Shown here piece by piece: positions 1 through 10,163 of a stretch of DNA of 64,000 nucleotides. The DNA lies in NCBI GenBank assembly GCA_050084515.1, contig CM114272.1, positions 12,772,001 through 12,836,000 of the forward strand. The letters run 5' to 3'. Every line of letters begins with the position of its first letter. The stretch's first letter is position 1. The notes beneath the pieces are model-generated. The model saw only the letters and a list, made by a program, of their open reading frames with translations. It was not told where the DNA came from and ran no database searches. Origin of the DNA: Blasia pusilla. Lineage: Eukaryota; Marchantiophyta; Marchantiopsida; Blasiales. The position numbers and the translations under genes were made by a program.

Positions 1-1
1 G

Positions 2-295
2 CTGGTCATCCGGGAACTGGATGGTGTCGGAGATGATCAGAAATTGTCTTCACGTTTCAGTCGCATCCCGGTGAACCTGACTTTTCAAGGTGCCGGGATA
101 GACGAAAATTCTCCTGCCCGGCACGAGCGTGGCCCGGACGAGTGGGTAGTAAATTGCCCCTGCGGCACTAAAGACGACGATGGTGAACGCATGGCGGACT
201 GTGACTCGTGCGGAATTTGGCAACATACTCGCTGTGCGGGCATCATTGACTCAGAACCTGTTCCTCACCGTTTTGTTTGCAAGCTCTGTCTGTAG
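2..295 (+). CDS. PHD-finger protein, C-terminal exon (5' truncated by window edge)
   Basis: An open frame runs from the window edge to a TAG at 293-295 (97 residues visible). The C-terminal half is a PHD zinc finger: CPC, then CDSC, then WQHTRC, then a CKLC pair, giving the C4HC3 zinc ligands. PHD fingers usually read histone H3 tails in the nucleus. The wording around the finger (DEWVVNCPCG, KDDDGERM, WQHTRCAGI) is typical of the plant MALE MEIOCYTE DEATH 1 / MALE STERILITY 1-like group of transcriptional regulators. That assignment is family recall, not a search. The protein ends two residues after the last zinc ligands, so the PHD is the extreme C-terminus if no further splicing occurs. 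The upstream part lies outside the window. This finger differs in sequence from the retrotransposon PHD fingers further right. Confidence 0.8.
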   Translation: MVIRELDGVGDDQKLSSRFSRIPVNLTFQGAGIDENSPARHERGPDEWVVNCPCGTKDDDGERMADCDSCGIWQHTRCAGIIDSEPVPHRFVCKLCL

Positions 296-692
296 TAGTT
301 ATGATTGCTCCGCTCGTTGATTGAAACCAGGTGAAGCCCTGCAACCATCCACTCCACGCTCCGCTCCGCCGCGCTGCGATCGAGGATCGTCGCAAGGATG
401 TGGAGAATACGTGAGCACTCCAGGAGAATACGTCGGGTTGAGAAAATGTCATGCGGTGAGCTTTTCCCGGAAAGAACTACAGTACCCGAAGCGGAATGTG
501 AATACAATTTGGAAACGATCAACCTTGTCTCTGATCCTGTCTCGAAGGCCAGGACTGGATACAGCTTCCCACCCCTCTTTCATCTCAACCTCTTCTCTGA
601 GGAACAGGTCCTCGCTCCTGCACCTGCCTCCTTTCAAATTTTACACGGCTGGCTTTCGCTACTGTACGAAGTGCGTCATTGTATGTACATAG

Positions 693-824
693 TCCGACCA
701 GCACAAGCTGAGACAGGCGCATGAAGTCTTCGGCGGCGAAGTCACCGTCCACAAGGTCTCCGTTGATGTCGAAGTCGCCGGACTTTCGAAAGTGCCTCTG
801 AGAACTAGGTGTTGGGCGATCTGA
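693..824 (+). other. Exon-like open frame, unassigned
   Basis: After an AG at 691-692 an open frame of about 43 codons reads smoothly (KLRQAHEVFGGEVTV, then VDVEVAGLSKVPL) to a TGA at 822-824. Its composition looks coding, but I recognise no domain and cannot connect it to the PHD exon. It could be an alternative 3' exon of that gene or a relic. Weak support. Confidence 0.25.
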
Positions 825-2503
825 GCTTCAGGCGCTGGCACACAGAGTGTGCTGAGAATCCGGTAATTTACATGTAGCGTCTCAAATGCCACAAACGCTT
901 TTCCCATGTCTGGTGTACATGGCTGCGGGTAAAGTACAACGCCAAGCAGCTACCACACATTTTGCTCCTTCTCTTCATTTCCTTGTCGATGGCCACGCCC
1001 ACCCTTCCCATTTTTGGTGATGAAATCTTTGTCCGATCGGGGTCCTGGAGAGGGCAAATCGAAGTCGGTGAGCAATGTGATGCCTCGATTTTTTTTCGAG
1101 GCAGAGTCTCAGAGAGAGAAGACTGAATTTTCTTAGAAAGTAGAGACTTCCCACCGGAAACAGCCCGCACCTATTTTTGCATTCTATGCTCGAAATTCTA
1201 CCTACCCGCCCATTTTCTCCCATCTCATGAGGAGACACCAAGGTTTGCACGCACCTCCGCATGATTCTTCTGTCGTAGATTAAACAGAACCCCATTCATT
1301 CTATGGGTCCTTACACAGTCGTTCTTGTCTGTATCGGAGGTAAGAACGGGCGTTTTAATTGAAGCTTATCATTCTATCGGAGGTGAAAAGAAACATTCCA
1401 TTTACTATCTCCCCCGTTCGGAGCACCTTGACAAGCACTTTCTTGCCCCCTGAAACTCACCGCCCGCAGAACCCCCGACTACATTTTGTCCCCAAGATAA
1501 CCATACCTCAACTTTATGGTCCATTACCGTGATCCACGACTACCCGTGGAGAATATAAAGCTCCACGTTCTGGCACCTATTGAATGTCCTGACAGTTTTC
1601 TGGAGTGTTAAAGGTATCCCCACCAGGTGTTGCCACGTTTCTCCATCTTGACAGATTCCATCGTTCGTTAGTGAATTACAGAATATATGTTTCTCCGTTT
1701 GTTATCCTCAGGAACATTTCATCTCGATGTCTTTTCGTTTTCCTCCGCTTTTGTCATCGCTAAAGTTTTCCTTGAAAGATATCCGATATTAAAATGAAGA
1801 TTTCCGAGATGTCTATCGTGTCGTAAGCAGAAGCGTTCTTGATTTGCCACAAGCCTACTTGTTAAGGCATGGTGCCAAAATAAAATTAAAACATCACCAT
1901 ATTCAACTGTTGTTCAGAAGAAAATGTATCACTTATGTTATTAGTATCTATGTTAGTATTAGAATGCCTCTTCACTTTGAGATGACCAATGTCTAAGTGA
2001 AGATAATTATTCAAATTCAATTCGCTTAGATAACGCAAGATTATACATCCAACCATCGCTGCGGAATTATAACATTTCATGGTGCCTTGAATCATTCACC
2101 GAAGAGAAACTATTCCAAAATACTCAAATCTCGGCAACCGCATCATATTTGAAGAAAATGGCTTCAAACCTCAATAAGTAAAATTTGCATCAAACTATGC
2201 TATTTGATCAAAGAATGGATATAGTAAGTGAGTGTGTATTGGAACTAGACCAAAAAAAAAAAAAAGAAGTGAAAAATGCATACATGGCCAATTCCACTTT
2301 TAATGATATTGTCAAGCCACGTCCTCCTTACGTCATGAATGAATTCAAAATGTTACATCTTTGCTTCTACCAAACCTTATTAGGAGTAGAAATGAGAGAT
2401 GGATCTTTCTCACCTTACATGGTACTTACATGAGTTATAGGGCACCGTGATCAACTCGTTCGTGTGAATAAGACATCGTTGTGTTGCAATTGTATATATA
2501 CAT
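825..2503. other. Intergenic, nothing recognised
   Basis: No coding region, RNA gene or clear repeat was seen. Short open frames on both strands lack domain signatures. The right part is A/T-rich. The last 25 bases resemble the end of M-family block B, leading into the block A copy at 2504. Confidence 0.5.
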
Positions 2504-2960
2504 TGTCACGTCTTTTATAAGGGATCAACGAGAATTCGTGAGGTACCATAAATGAGGCTGGAGGACAACCTCAAGAGACCTTAGGACGATCTTCCGAGGA
2601 CTAGGGTAATGGGAGAGAACAAGTTTACCCTTTGGGCTCATTTGTAGCCATATTGAAAAACTTACTATTTTGGATAAGTTCCAAACATGAATATTTTTTA
2701 CTTTCTATTTTGGGAAGTGACTTTAACTCACTATTTCAGGTTAATAACCAAGAGGGTGATATGTATGCACATGTTACCAAAGAGAGAGTTTGGGGAGAGG
2801 AAAGAGGTGTAAGTGAGGGGAGTGAGTTTTGTATCTCATTCTCTCTTTATTGAATCTCCTTCATGAGTTGGCACAGTTATGATCCTCCTTATCTCATGAG
2901 TAACCTAAGCTTCTCATTAGGAGAATGAGTTTGGTTTGGAGAGAGAGAGTAGAGTAGAGT
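2504..2960 (+). repeat. Decayed M-family end repeat (block A, M2/M4 type)
   Basis: It begins TGTCACGTCTTTTA and follows, in order, the landmarks of block A of M2 and M4: the GGAGGACAACCTCAAG stretch, GGGCTCATTTGTAGCCATATTGA, the AACTTACTATTTTGG stretch, and the CTCATTCTCTCTTTATTGAA stretch near the end. It is strongly diverged. Immediately upstream is a short sequence like the end of block B, so this is probably an old B-A junction or solo repeat. Confidence 0.6.
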
Positions 2961-3336
2961 AGATTTTTAGTCCACGGGAAGCCGATCTGGCTTATGGGAC
3001 CCCTTCCACATATGTGAAATTGACATCGCATCCGACATGGCACCTTCACATCTAGATTTGGGGTTCTCACTCAAGAGATTTAGTTTTTGTTTTTTTTTTT
3101 CTTTTTTCTGTGAAGGCTTGGAATTTTATCTAGATTTTTAACCTAGGAGCATAGTCAAGGCACACACATGAAAGGCACACAAGGCATTCTCTCTCTCGAA
3201 CATGGACCATCCATGCCCTAGGTAGGGGACGCCACTGCCCTGGGGTTGAGACCGCCCCCCACTGTCCAAGGGGAGAGTTGAACCCAAGACCTCTTCAAGA
3301 GGACCTTATGTTTGTTCAGCTAATCTCTTGGTCATC

Positions 3337-3337
<1 letters not shown>

Positions 3338-3418
<81 letters not shown>
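3338..3418. repeat. (GA)n microsatellite
   Basis: About 40 uninterrupted GA dinucleotides. The long Ser-Leu open frame on the minus strand here is only a translation of the repeat. Confidence 0.98.
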
Positions 3419-3420
<2 letters not shown>

Positions 3421-4648
3421 TACAAGAGAAAGCTCTATAGCGTAGACGTTGTGGAGCGGAAGCTTGCTGGTTAAGTTGTGTTTACAGGTTAGGGTATTTC
3501 CCACTGAAAGACGCATGGGAGTGCTCAATGGAGCAAGAAGACCTGTTTTTTTTTTTAATGATTTTCGATACTAGAGAGAGGCGCGCGGAAGCATTGCTTG
3601 ATTTTGAGTAGGATTTGAGTATGGGGATCATGTTCACCATGCTTGGGCTCTCAAGAGCACTCTTTAGCTCTTTGGTTTGCTATTTTATAGGTTTGAGAAT
3701 TTTTGTGGAAGAAATCAACATGGAAGGGATGCTTATTTTTTCCTAAGAGTTGAGACTATGGGCTATTTGATAGTCATTGTAAGTGAACATGATCCCCATA
3801 CTCATATCCTACTCAAAATCAAGCAATGCTTCCTCGCGCCACTTGCAAAATGAAGTGCTAATGATAGATCTAATTTGATATTGCTGTAGAAGGTGAAGTC
3901 ATGCATGTTATCAAAATAAAATGGTGCAATGTTTTTAACACTCAAGGATAAAGAAATGGCCATTGTTGCTAGGCTACCATAGTCGCCATGAGAGGAGAAA
4001 TTTCAAAATTTTTGTGGTAACTCCTTGGGAATAGACAAGTAAATTTTGTTTCCTTTTAGTGGGAAATCAAGTGAAAGCTTTTTATTTAGAGGGAAAACTT
4101 ATTTTTAGGATTTTTATCTATAGTTTTGAGGATTAGTGGAGTATGAATATAATTTGGGATAATTTTAGTGAGTTAACCTTTTTTTTAATATGGTAGTGGA
4201 GTGGGAAAATAAAAGAGATTCAATTTTGAGTAAGTTTAGAATAGAAACTATGTGCACACATATGTACCCATGTGTGATATAACACCCATGCACCATTCAT
4301 TTACCGTTGACCATCAATCAGCTGTTTAACCAGCGTCAACATTTTGACTTGTATTGTTAGCGCTTATTTTTTGGTTTCCATTATCTAGGTTTCTATTGAT
4401 GTTAGACATTGACCTTCAATTCCAAAGATTGACCGTCAATGTCGACTATCGATCACCATTGATTACGATCAACGTGAGTTGGACTAGTGAATAGTAGTGA
4501 TCTTGTCCCGTTAGCTATCGCTATGGTATCAAGCAATTGTGGATTGAATGTCCAACAATGTTAGCTAATCATTTGATTGATGGGATCTGACTTTTATTGT
4601 TTTCTCTACTATGTATAGCTAGGGAGTAGTAGTTGCTCACGTTGATGG
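3419..4648. other. Intergenic; TTGACC-rich stretch near 4300-4470
   Basis: No gene was seen. A phrase containing GGGGATCATGTTCACC near 3620 recurs in reverse complement near 3790 (GTGAACATGATCCCC) with its neighbouring sequence, so a degenerate inverted repeat lies there. Between about 4300 and 4470 the hexamer TTGACC/TTGACT and its complement recur, as in the leaders of M2 and M4, so this may be a relic of another M leader. Confidence 0.4.
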
Positions 4649-4652
4649 AGTA
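4649..4652. repeat. 4-bp target-site duplication (AGTA), left copy of M1
   Basis: AGTA directly precedes TGTCACATC, the first bases of M1, and recurs at 30499-30502 directly after GACA, the last bases of M1. A related sequence without the element (33065-33240) supports the junction. Confidence 0.7.
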
Positions 4653-5138
4653 TGTCACATCTGAGTAGCCGATAGGCTATCAAGATCTATCGTGGATAGG
4701 GCATAGGGGCCAATGGACTATCTTGAGTGTGACTTTGTCCCACAGTTTCCGATGAGGTTGAAGATAAGTCCATTGTGTTAGAAACGTCGTTTTTGATAAC
4801 TTTCTTGTTGAGGTCTTTCACAACCGGGTGACTTGTTGACCAGGTTACTCGCCCCTGGTAACCTGTGCGTGCAGGTTACTAGGAGGATAGCTATTTTTAG
4901 GGATAGAGCCTTTTGGCTTTTCCCGCCCCTATATAAGGGAGGAAGATGGCTTTCCCAAGCCATCTTTCTCATGTTGGGCCGTTGGAGCACCTCTCTTGTA
5001 TGTGTGTGAGATAGGACTAGGGTGCTAGTATCCGGATTCCTTGATAGCGCAGGGTGGACGAGGCTCGATATCCCGATGTAGATTAAGGAGTGGAGTTTTA
5101 GGCCGGGTGTGCCGTTTTTACTACTCTTTATTTTTACA
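4653..5138 (+). repeat. M1 block A1 (5' end repeat)
   Basis: Direct repeat of 29884-30360. It starts TGTCACATCTGAGTAGCC and ends TTTTTACA. It holds a TATA box. It is followed directly by the leader without a block B copy, unlike its partner at the 3' end. Confidence 0.85.
4930..4937 (+). promoter_or_regulatory. Probable TATA box of M1 (TATATAAG)
   Basis: TATATAAG lies inside block A1, after a C-rich stretch, and is conserved in block A2 at 30155-30162. Transcription would be expected to start about 30 bp downstream, inside block A. Confidence 0.6.
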
Positions 5139-6797
5139 TGAGAAAGATCTCAGGGGGCGAGTGGGAATTCGTTATTTGTAGGTAGGCAAGCGAGTTGCCT
5201 CGATCGGGAGCCCCTGGAGATACGTGCGTTGCGCACGTTGGTCATTTTTCTGTTCAAAAGGCCGTGGGCGTAAGCGCTGTCTGTTTTTCTCAGATTTCGT
5301 TGGTGCAAATCAATGAGAGAGAACGACAGAGTGTAGCGGGAAGTGTGACGTTGGGAGTTCATGAGCGGGTGTATCGGGAAAACGGAATGAGAGCTTGATC
5401 GGAAAGTGCACCATAGCCTCCGTGAGGGCGACCATGCTAGGGTGTAGTCAGAGATTTTAGGTCACGGGACGGCCATGGTAAGGTGTAGCTGATAAATTTA
5501 GGTCGTTGGCAAGTCGGGAACCGGAGTCAAAGCCGCGGGAGCGGGGAGCTAGACGTAGGGTCACCGCAGGGTGCGAACGGGAGAGAAGGAGGAAAGGACG
5601 CGAGAGCAGTCGTGATTGTCTGCACCACCTGTGCAGCAACTTGGACTCCGAGATAGGTCGACTGTGGCACCACGAGCTCAGGGAGGATACGGGGAGGCCG
5701 TGCCACAGAGACCTGCGCCTTCATATGCGGCTCAACAGCAACAGCCTACTATCACTTGTTGGTCATGTGGTGGAGCCCATCATCAGCGCGATTGCACTCG
5801 TCAAGGTCATGGACGTATGCCTCAGCATGGAGGAGGAGATGGTGCTGCACCAGGAGGTTATTGGTGTGACTATTGTCAGAGGTATGGTCATACACGCGCC
5901 AGGTGTTTCAGTTACATCCTGAATTACATCAGGAGGGCATTTAAGGACCCTTGGGAGCATAGGGCACCATGCAAGAGACGTGGTTGGATGGGAACGTGGT
6001 CGGGCACAATGTGGTTAACAGGCCGGCATGGTACAAGCATGGGCGGAAGGGGTAGAGCAAAGACAAACGTGGTAGGAGTGGATCCGGACGTGGTTGGGTG
6101 AGGTTACGAGGTTGAGGGGGTTGGACATGGTTGAGTTGAGTTACGTAGCGATAGAGTTTCTGAGCCTTGGTATTTCGCGAGTATGGTGGGATTCGCGACA
6201 AGAGTTTGGTAGTTATTGTGACTCGATTGGGGGCCGACTTGGTAGTCCATCATCGATTTTGGGTGCGAGGGATGTGATGGAGATATACGCGCATCCGCTG
6301 ATGGGAGGTTTGACGTGTTATTCGAGGAGAGTGTCGTGTTGGGGAGGTTGCTGCACCATATGGAGGAGTGGATGTTGATGGGCGTGATCAGGTCACCCAT
6401 TCGAGTCCCTTTTCTCGCACTTATCTTATGTGATTGAGAGTGCTGGGTATTGGGTAGCAGCTGGTGCTAGGTGGGTGCAGTAATGGTGATGAGTGTAGAC
6501 TCTTTTCATGTGTAGCATGTTGGTGGAATACGGCGGTTTCCAAGTAGGGGTCGCATGTATAACCCGAGAGTGTCGGTAGGTTAGGTGAGTTAGTTGGGAG
6601 GCTCATGGTGAGCTCGAGTGGTGAGTGTGCGTGAGGCCGTGTGTGTCATTACGGGATTATCATTAGCATCGGTGAGCTAGTGAGGCGTGTGGGAGACTCT
6701 CGGTGAGTCTAAGTGCTTGAGCAGATGAGACAAGGTTGTCATCACGACTTTCTTCCTAGGTTCGGAAGAACGAGATAGTGCGAGCAGTAGTAGTGGT
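5139..6797 (+). other. M1 leader (5' untranslated region)
   Basis: Long non-coding stretch between A1 and gag, matching the unusually long (about 1.5-2 kb) leaders of M2 and M4. No tRNA primer-binding site beginning TGG was seen just after A1. Position 5597-5920 carries a displaced gag fragment (separate entry). Confidence 0.6.
5597..5920 (+). pseudogene. Gag zinc-knuckle fragment inside the M1 leader
   Basis: An open frame encodes the same gag C-terminal segment as M4 (QQLGLRDRSTVAPRAQGGYG) and two retroviral-type zinc knuckles. The first is CWSCGGAHHQRDC (slightly non-canonical spacing) and the second is CDYCQRYGHTRARC, an exact CX2CX4HX4C. Zinc knuckles of gag bind the element RNA. It sits upstream of the true gag start at 6.8 kb, so it is out of order. 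It is probably a fragment of another M copy captured by recombination or template switching. Similarity to other M copies ends near 5920, although the frame stays open to about 6100. Confidence 0.65.
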
Positions 6798-7116
6798 GTG
6801 ACACGGAGTGGACTGAGATACCGAGGGGTTACGAGTGAGGAGCTACCTCGACATCCATTTGTGGCTGGATCGTCATCACTAGACACAGGGTCTGGTGACG
6901 AGATCGCAGACGGAGGCAGTATCACTTCGCAAGAGATGGACGACATGGACCATCGGGGCATGCGTCGTTTCTTGGGTGTAGTGAGCACCATTGACTTAGA
7001 TGATTTTATCCAAGAGTTCGACACGTGGTGCGACTTCTAGGAGATACGGACCCCGACCCGGTTCAACCCTTTCATGGCATGGAAGGGGTTGTTCCAACAC
7101 TTGGAGGGTCCTCCGA
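6798..7116 (+). pseudogene. M1 gag, N-terminal part (interrupted by element G)
   Basis: Reads RRFLGVVSTIDLDDFIQEFD and then WCDF, followed by a TAG at 7038-7040, with similarity continuing (FNPF, then KGLFQHLEGPP) to 7116. It matches the gag of M2 and M4 (TIELHDFIEQFRSWCDF; NGMFQDLEGAPMDDY). Gag forms the capsid of the intracellular virus-like particle. The frame stops where element G inserted at the TCCGA target. Confidence 0.75.
7112..7116. repeat. 5-bp TSD (TCCGA), left copy of element G
   Basis: TCCGA precedes the LTR and recurs at 15056-15060 after the other LTR. Confidence 0.9.
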
Positions 7117-8119
7117 TGTCGCGCCCCTACTCTCCTTGAACGTCAATCTTTAGTGTTGCGGAAGCGTGCGTTTAGTAGGTCACGAACTCATCGCCGATCT
7201 GCACCCAAACACGCACTCTCGTTAGTCGGGTCTGGGCCAACCGGCGTTCCAACCCACCGAGTCTTCAACTCGGCGTCTCATCAAGCTCAACCTTCCTTAG
7301 TTCCTAACTTCCAAAACATGGCAAGTCCTTCAAGACTTGGAACAGACTTCCTGGTTAGTCCAAGGATCTGAAACGGCACTTGCACGCCTAGCGATCCCAA
7401 CTGTTCAACGGTCCTCGGGTGAGTTCCGAACCGAGACCCAAGTAATTGAGTCGCGGTGTGAAATCCAAGAGGGATGTCTAAAATCGCCTCAATGGACTTG
7501 GCGCAGGTTTTCCAACCCAAAGCCCAAACTCGCGTTCCGTTCCATGCCCTTGAGCCGCCCCGCGGCGCCCAAAGTGGGGTTTGGGTTCCAAGCACTCTCG
7601 GAGACCTTCCCCCTTACTAGTACTTCTGGGGTTCTCCAATAACCCCTCCCCTTTGGGAAAAGAGGGTCGGGCCCTTTATTGTGGCCCTCAACCCGACTCC
7701 ACTTACAGTCGTTTTCGGGTTGTATCTCGGCTGCTGCTTATGCGTTTGCAGCGATCTTCGGTGCGTTTGGACCGGCTCTCCATAATCTTTCCAACACACC
7801 CTTATTTGCTCCAAACGCATCTTGGCGCTAAAAGTTATGGCCATAAATACATTCGGAAACTCTCAAACGCTAGTGGCGTTCCAAATCCGGATCTTCCCTT
7901 TGGCAACCCACTTCCTAGACTCGACTTCTTTCAAGTCTCATTCCGCTCTTGGTCTAGGTTTCTCAGTCGCGACCATAACACCTGAAACGCGATTCCTCGC
8001 TTGCGTCTCGTCTCTTGTCTCCTCTTTGAGACAACTCCAATGTGCAAACCATCTTAGCGTGAGTCCGCTAATGTTCCCATGTTCCGCTTGGCACTTGTTT
8101 GGTCATGAGGGTCGCGACA
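7117..8119 (-). repeat. Element G 3' LTR
   Basis: 1003 bp, TG...CA ends (TGTC / GACA inverted). It aligns base for base with 14064-15055 apart from scattered substitutions and small indels. Confidence 0.95.
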
Positions 8120-8133
8120 CTCACCCCTCTTTT
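8120..8133 (-). promoter_or_regulatory. Element G polypurine tract
   Basis: On the minus strand AAAAGAGGGGTGAG directly abuts the 3' LTR. It is the expected primer for plus-strand DNA synthesis. Confidence 0.8.
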
Positions 8134-8416
8134 AGAGCTTGATGCCCTCATCAACGCAAACCTTTGTTATGTCAAGTCTCCTGGGCAGCCTACCCCTTGA
8201 CATTGAATTGCGTTCTGGTGGCTAACCCGCAATTCCTCTTAGTCTCTAGTTGTCGCTTTGCCCCACTTAGAATTATTAGCCTCTCCTCTTTGATAAGCGT
8301 GGACTAGTTCCAAGGAACTAACCTATCAAATAAGCTAACTAAGTGTGCAACCTTAGACTCTTCTGACTCATTCCTGTAAACATCACACCTGTTTACTTGG
8401 TCCACAAATCGTACTA

Positions 8417-8695
8417 CTATTGGGTCGCTCTCGTATTCGAGTTAGGCGCGTCACTAAGTGAGCGCGGTCTCACCACCTGTCTCCGCTCGAAACGTCCATT
8501 ATCTTGAAGATATTTCTTCAACAATGACACATGAAAGGTCGGGTGAATCTTGAACTCGTCCGGCAGCCTCAACGTAGACACATCCTCAAACGGGTTTGCC
8601 ACAATCACATACGGTCCAGCATACTTGGCAGATAGCTTCGTAGACAACTCTTTCGGAAGAGTGAGGTTCTTTCCATGAAAAGAAAGGATAATATT
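8417..8695 (-). pseudogene. Element G integrase C-terminal end
   Basis: Minus-strand frame reads GKNLTLPKELSTKLSAKYAG, then PYVIV and FKIHPTFHVSLLKKY, the GPY/F-type C-terminal module that follows the DDE core in Ty3/gypsy integrases. It ends at a stop near 8417 without a chromodomain. It belongs with 9831-10146, from which it is separated by the organelle-like insert. Confidence 0.85.
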
Positions 8696-8807
8696 CTAAT
8701 ACTTATATTTGCGGTCGCGGAGTGCCTTCCAAGAAACACCAAACTCCAGGGCCCCTACGAGGTTAACTCCGGTCGTTCCTGCAGCGACGCCGTCGCAGGG
8801 ATTTAGA

Positions 8808-8949
8808 ATTTGAATCTTTCAAAGCTATAGAAGCCCCTAGTCCGAGCCTACGTATTTTTACTGGTTTAAGTCAAATCAAAAATATTTTTGATATCCCATT
8901 AATTATAGTATGTTCTTCTGGTGGAGCACGTATGCAAGAAGGATGGTAA
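8808..8949 (+). pseudogene. accD: accD-like fragment (acetyl-CoA carboxylase beta subunit)
   Basis: The plus-strand frame reads IPLIIVCSSGGARMQEG, the conserved carboxyltransferase motif of plastid/bacterial AccD, which joins the carboxyl group to acetyl-CoA in fatty-acid synthesis. In accD this is normally followed by SLSLMQMAKI; here it is followed by Trp, a stop and intron-like sequence. The part before the motif (SLRIFTGLSQIKNIF) matches the family poorly, so the fragment is diverged or rearranged. Confidence 0.65.
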
Positions 8950-9613
8950 AATACGTTCAGGGTAAGTTCCCGGACGTGCAAGATTTCCTCGCATCCGGCT
9001 CTCCGAGTGAATCCTCGGGCTTTGGAAGGCTCCGGAACATCGGATATAGACCTGAAGGAAAGTGAAATTTTTGTAAAAATATATATTTTTTACAAAATCT
9101 TGCCTTGAGTGGTGAATAGGCCCCCACAAAGTTCAGCGCGGGCCGGAGAAAGTTATAGTTGAATGGGACGCCAAAATAGCGAAGTCGGAAAGTAAGGTCG
9201 TGGGTTGGAAATCTCCAATTTTATGACTGACCGAATCTGAGGCTGATCGCATACTTCGGTTTCCCGAACTTACATGCCCTTCAATTCCTGAAATAGCTCA
9301 GGGACACAGGCGGGGGTGAATCCTCTATCCATGTGGGTAGAAGAAGAATGACATTCCCGGGACATATGTAGAAGTCCACATGGCCCCAGGCAGGTCCTTA
9401 GGGACCGATTCACTCTGCGTAGATTGACTGAACGCAGAAACCCTTGAACTTTCCGCGATCATGTTTTTCACATGATTTATCGTTACTCATGTCAGCATAA
9501 TCACTTCGGATATCGCCAATAAACACTAAAATACAAATAACAGTTATGGCATGAAATCCCATGTTACAAAAAAGGAAATAATGATGGGGTTCGGAGCTCA
9601 AAGATCACTCGGA

Positions 9614-9647
9614 GAGCCGTATGCGAGGAGACTTGCACGTACGGTTC
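9614..9647 (+). ncRNA. Group II intron domain V
   Basis: The 34-nt hairpin starts GAGCCGTATGCGAG, has a GAGA-type loop and closes with CTTGCACGTACGGTTC. This is the near-invariant catalytic domain V of group II introns from organelles and bacteria. A plausible domain VI follows (9650-9705). In nuclear DNA it is a passenger and is not expected to splice. Confidence 0.88.
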
Positions 9648-9830
9648 GGAGGAAGGCCATTGATACCTAATGAAAATATCACCATGACTAAGGTATAAGC
9701 CACGCCTTGAAAGTGCAGGCCATTATTGTACAGGCATTTTTTAGAATAATTAGATTAGCGCATCCTGATTTCATTGTGAATAACTATCTATTATCAAAAA
9801 ACTGACAAAAAAAGGGCAAAAAGTTGCCTA

Positions 9831-10146
9831 CACTCAACCACACTTGTTCTCCAACTTGGAATCGTATTTGGCGCCGACTCTTGTTAGCATGCTTAACGTA
9901 CCTCGTTTGAGCCTTTGCAAGACTTCGCCTCGCGTGCTCGTCTTGTTCTCGCATCTCTACCAACAAACCTTCTGCCGTCGCTGGTCGTGTTTGTGCCAAT
10001 GTAGTACCCTTCGAAAGGGCTAGATCAAGAGGCCCTTCTGGCTCTCGTCCATTTTCCAGGAGAAACGGAGATTCTCGATTCGCGTAACGCTTGGTCGAGT
10101 TGTAGCAAGACTCGCCATGCTCACCACGACCAATCGCGTTGATCAA
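9831..10146 (-). pseudogene. Element G integrase, post-core region
   Basis: Minus-strand frame reads NSTKRYANRESPFLLENGRE and later FQVGEQVWLSVGNF, the typical linker and start of the C-terminal module of gypsy integrase. It then runs into the foreign insert (LPFFCQFF is not element sequence). The core catalytic segment lies just upstream in shifted frames (10164-10424, with FHPRRMDKLKG recalling FHPQTDGQTE). Confidence 0.85.
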
Positions 10147-10163
10147 AGACTCGACATAATTCC

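Larger units (their letters stand above)
8700..9830. other. Organelle-like insert inside element G integrase
   Basis: About 1.1 kb with no similarity to gypsy sequence splits the integrase. It holds a plastid accD-like fragment (8808-8949) and a group II intron domain V (9614-9647) on the plus strand. After the intron-like part, 9724-9795 has an open frame (QAIIVQAFFRIIRLAHPDF) that I could not assign. This is most likely plastid DNA, possibly mitochondrial, moved to the nucleus. Both edges are approximate and no TSD was established. Confidence 0.7.

Noticed and set aside
5139-6797. Protein-coding gene between M1 block A1 and gag
   Set aside because: Apart from the displaced gag knuckle fragment the frames are short and unlike between M copies; it is leader sequence.
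8417-8695. Chromodomain at the end of element G
   Set aside because: The frame ends after the GPY/F-type module; no chromodomain aromatic cage wording is present.
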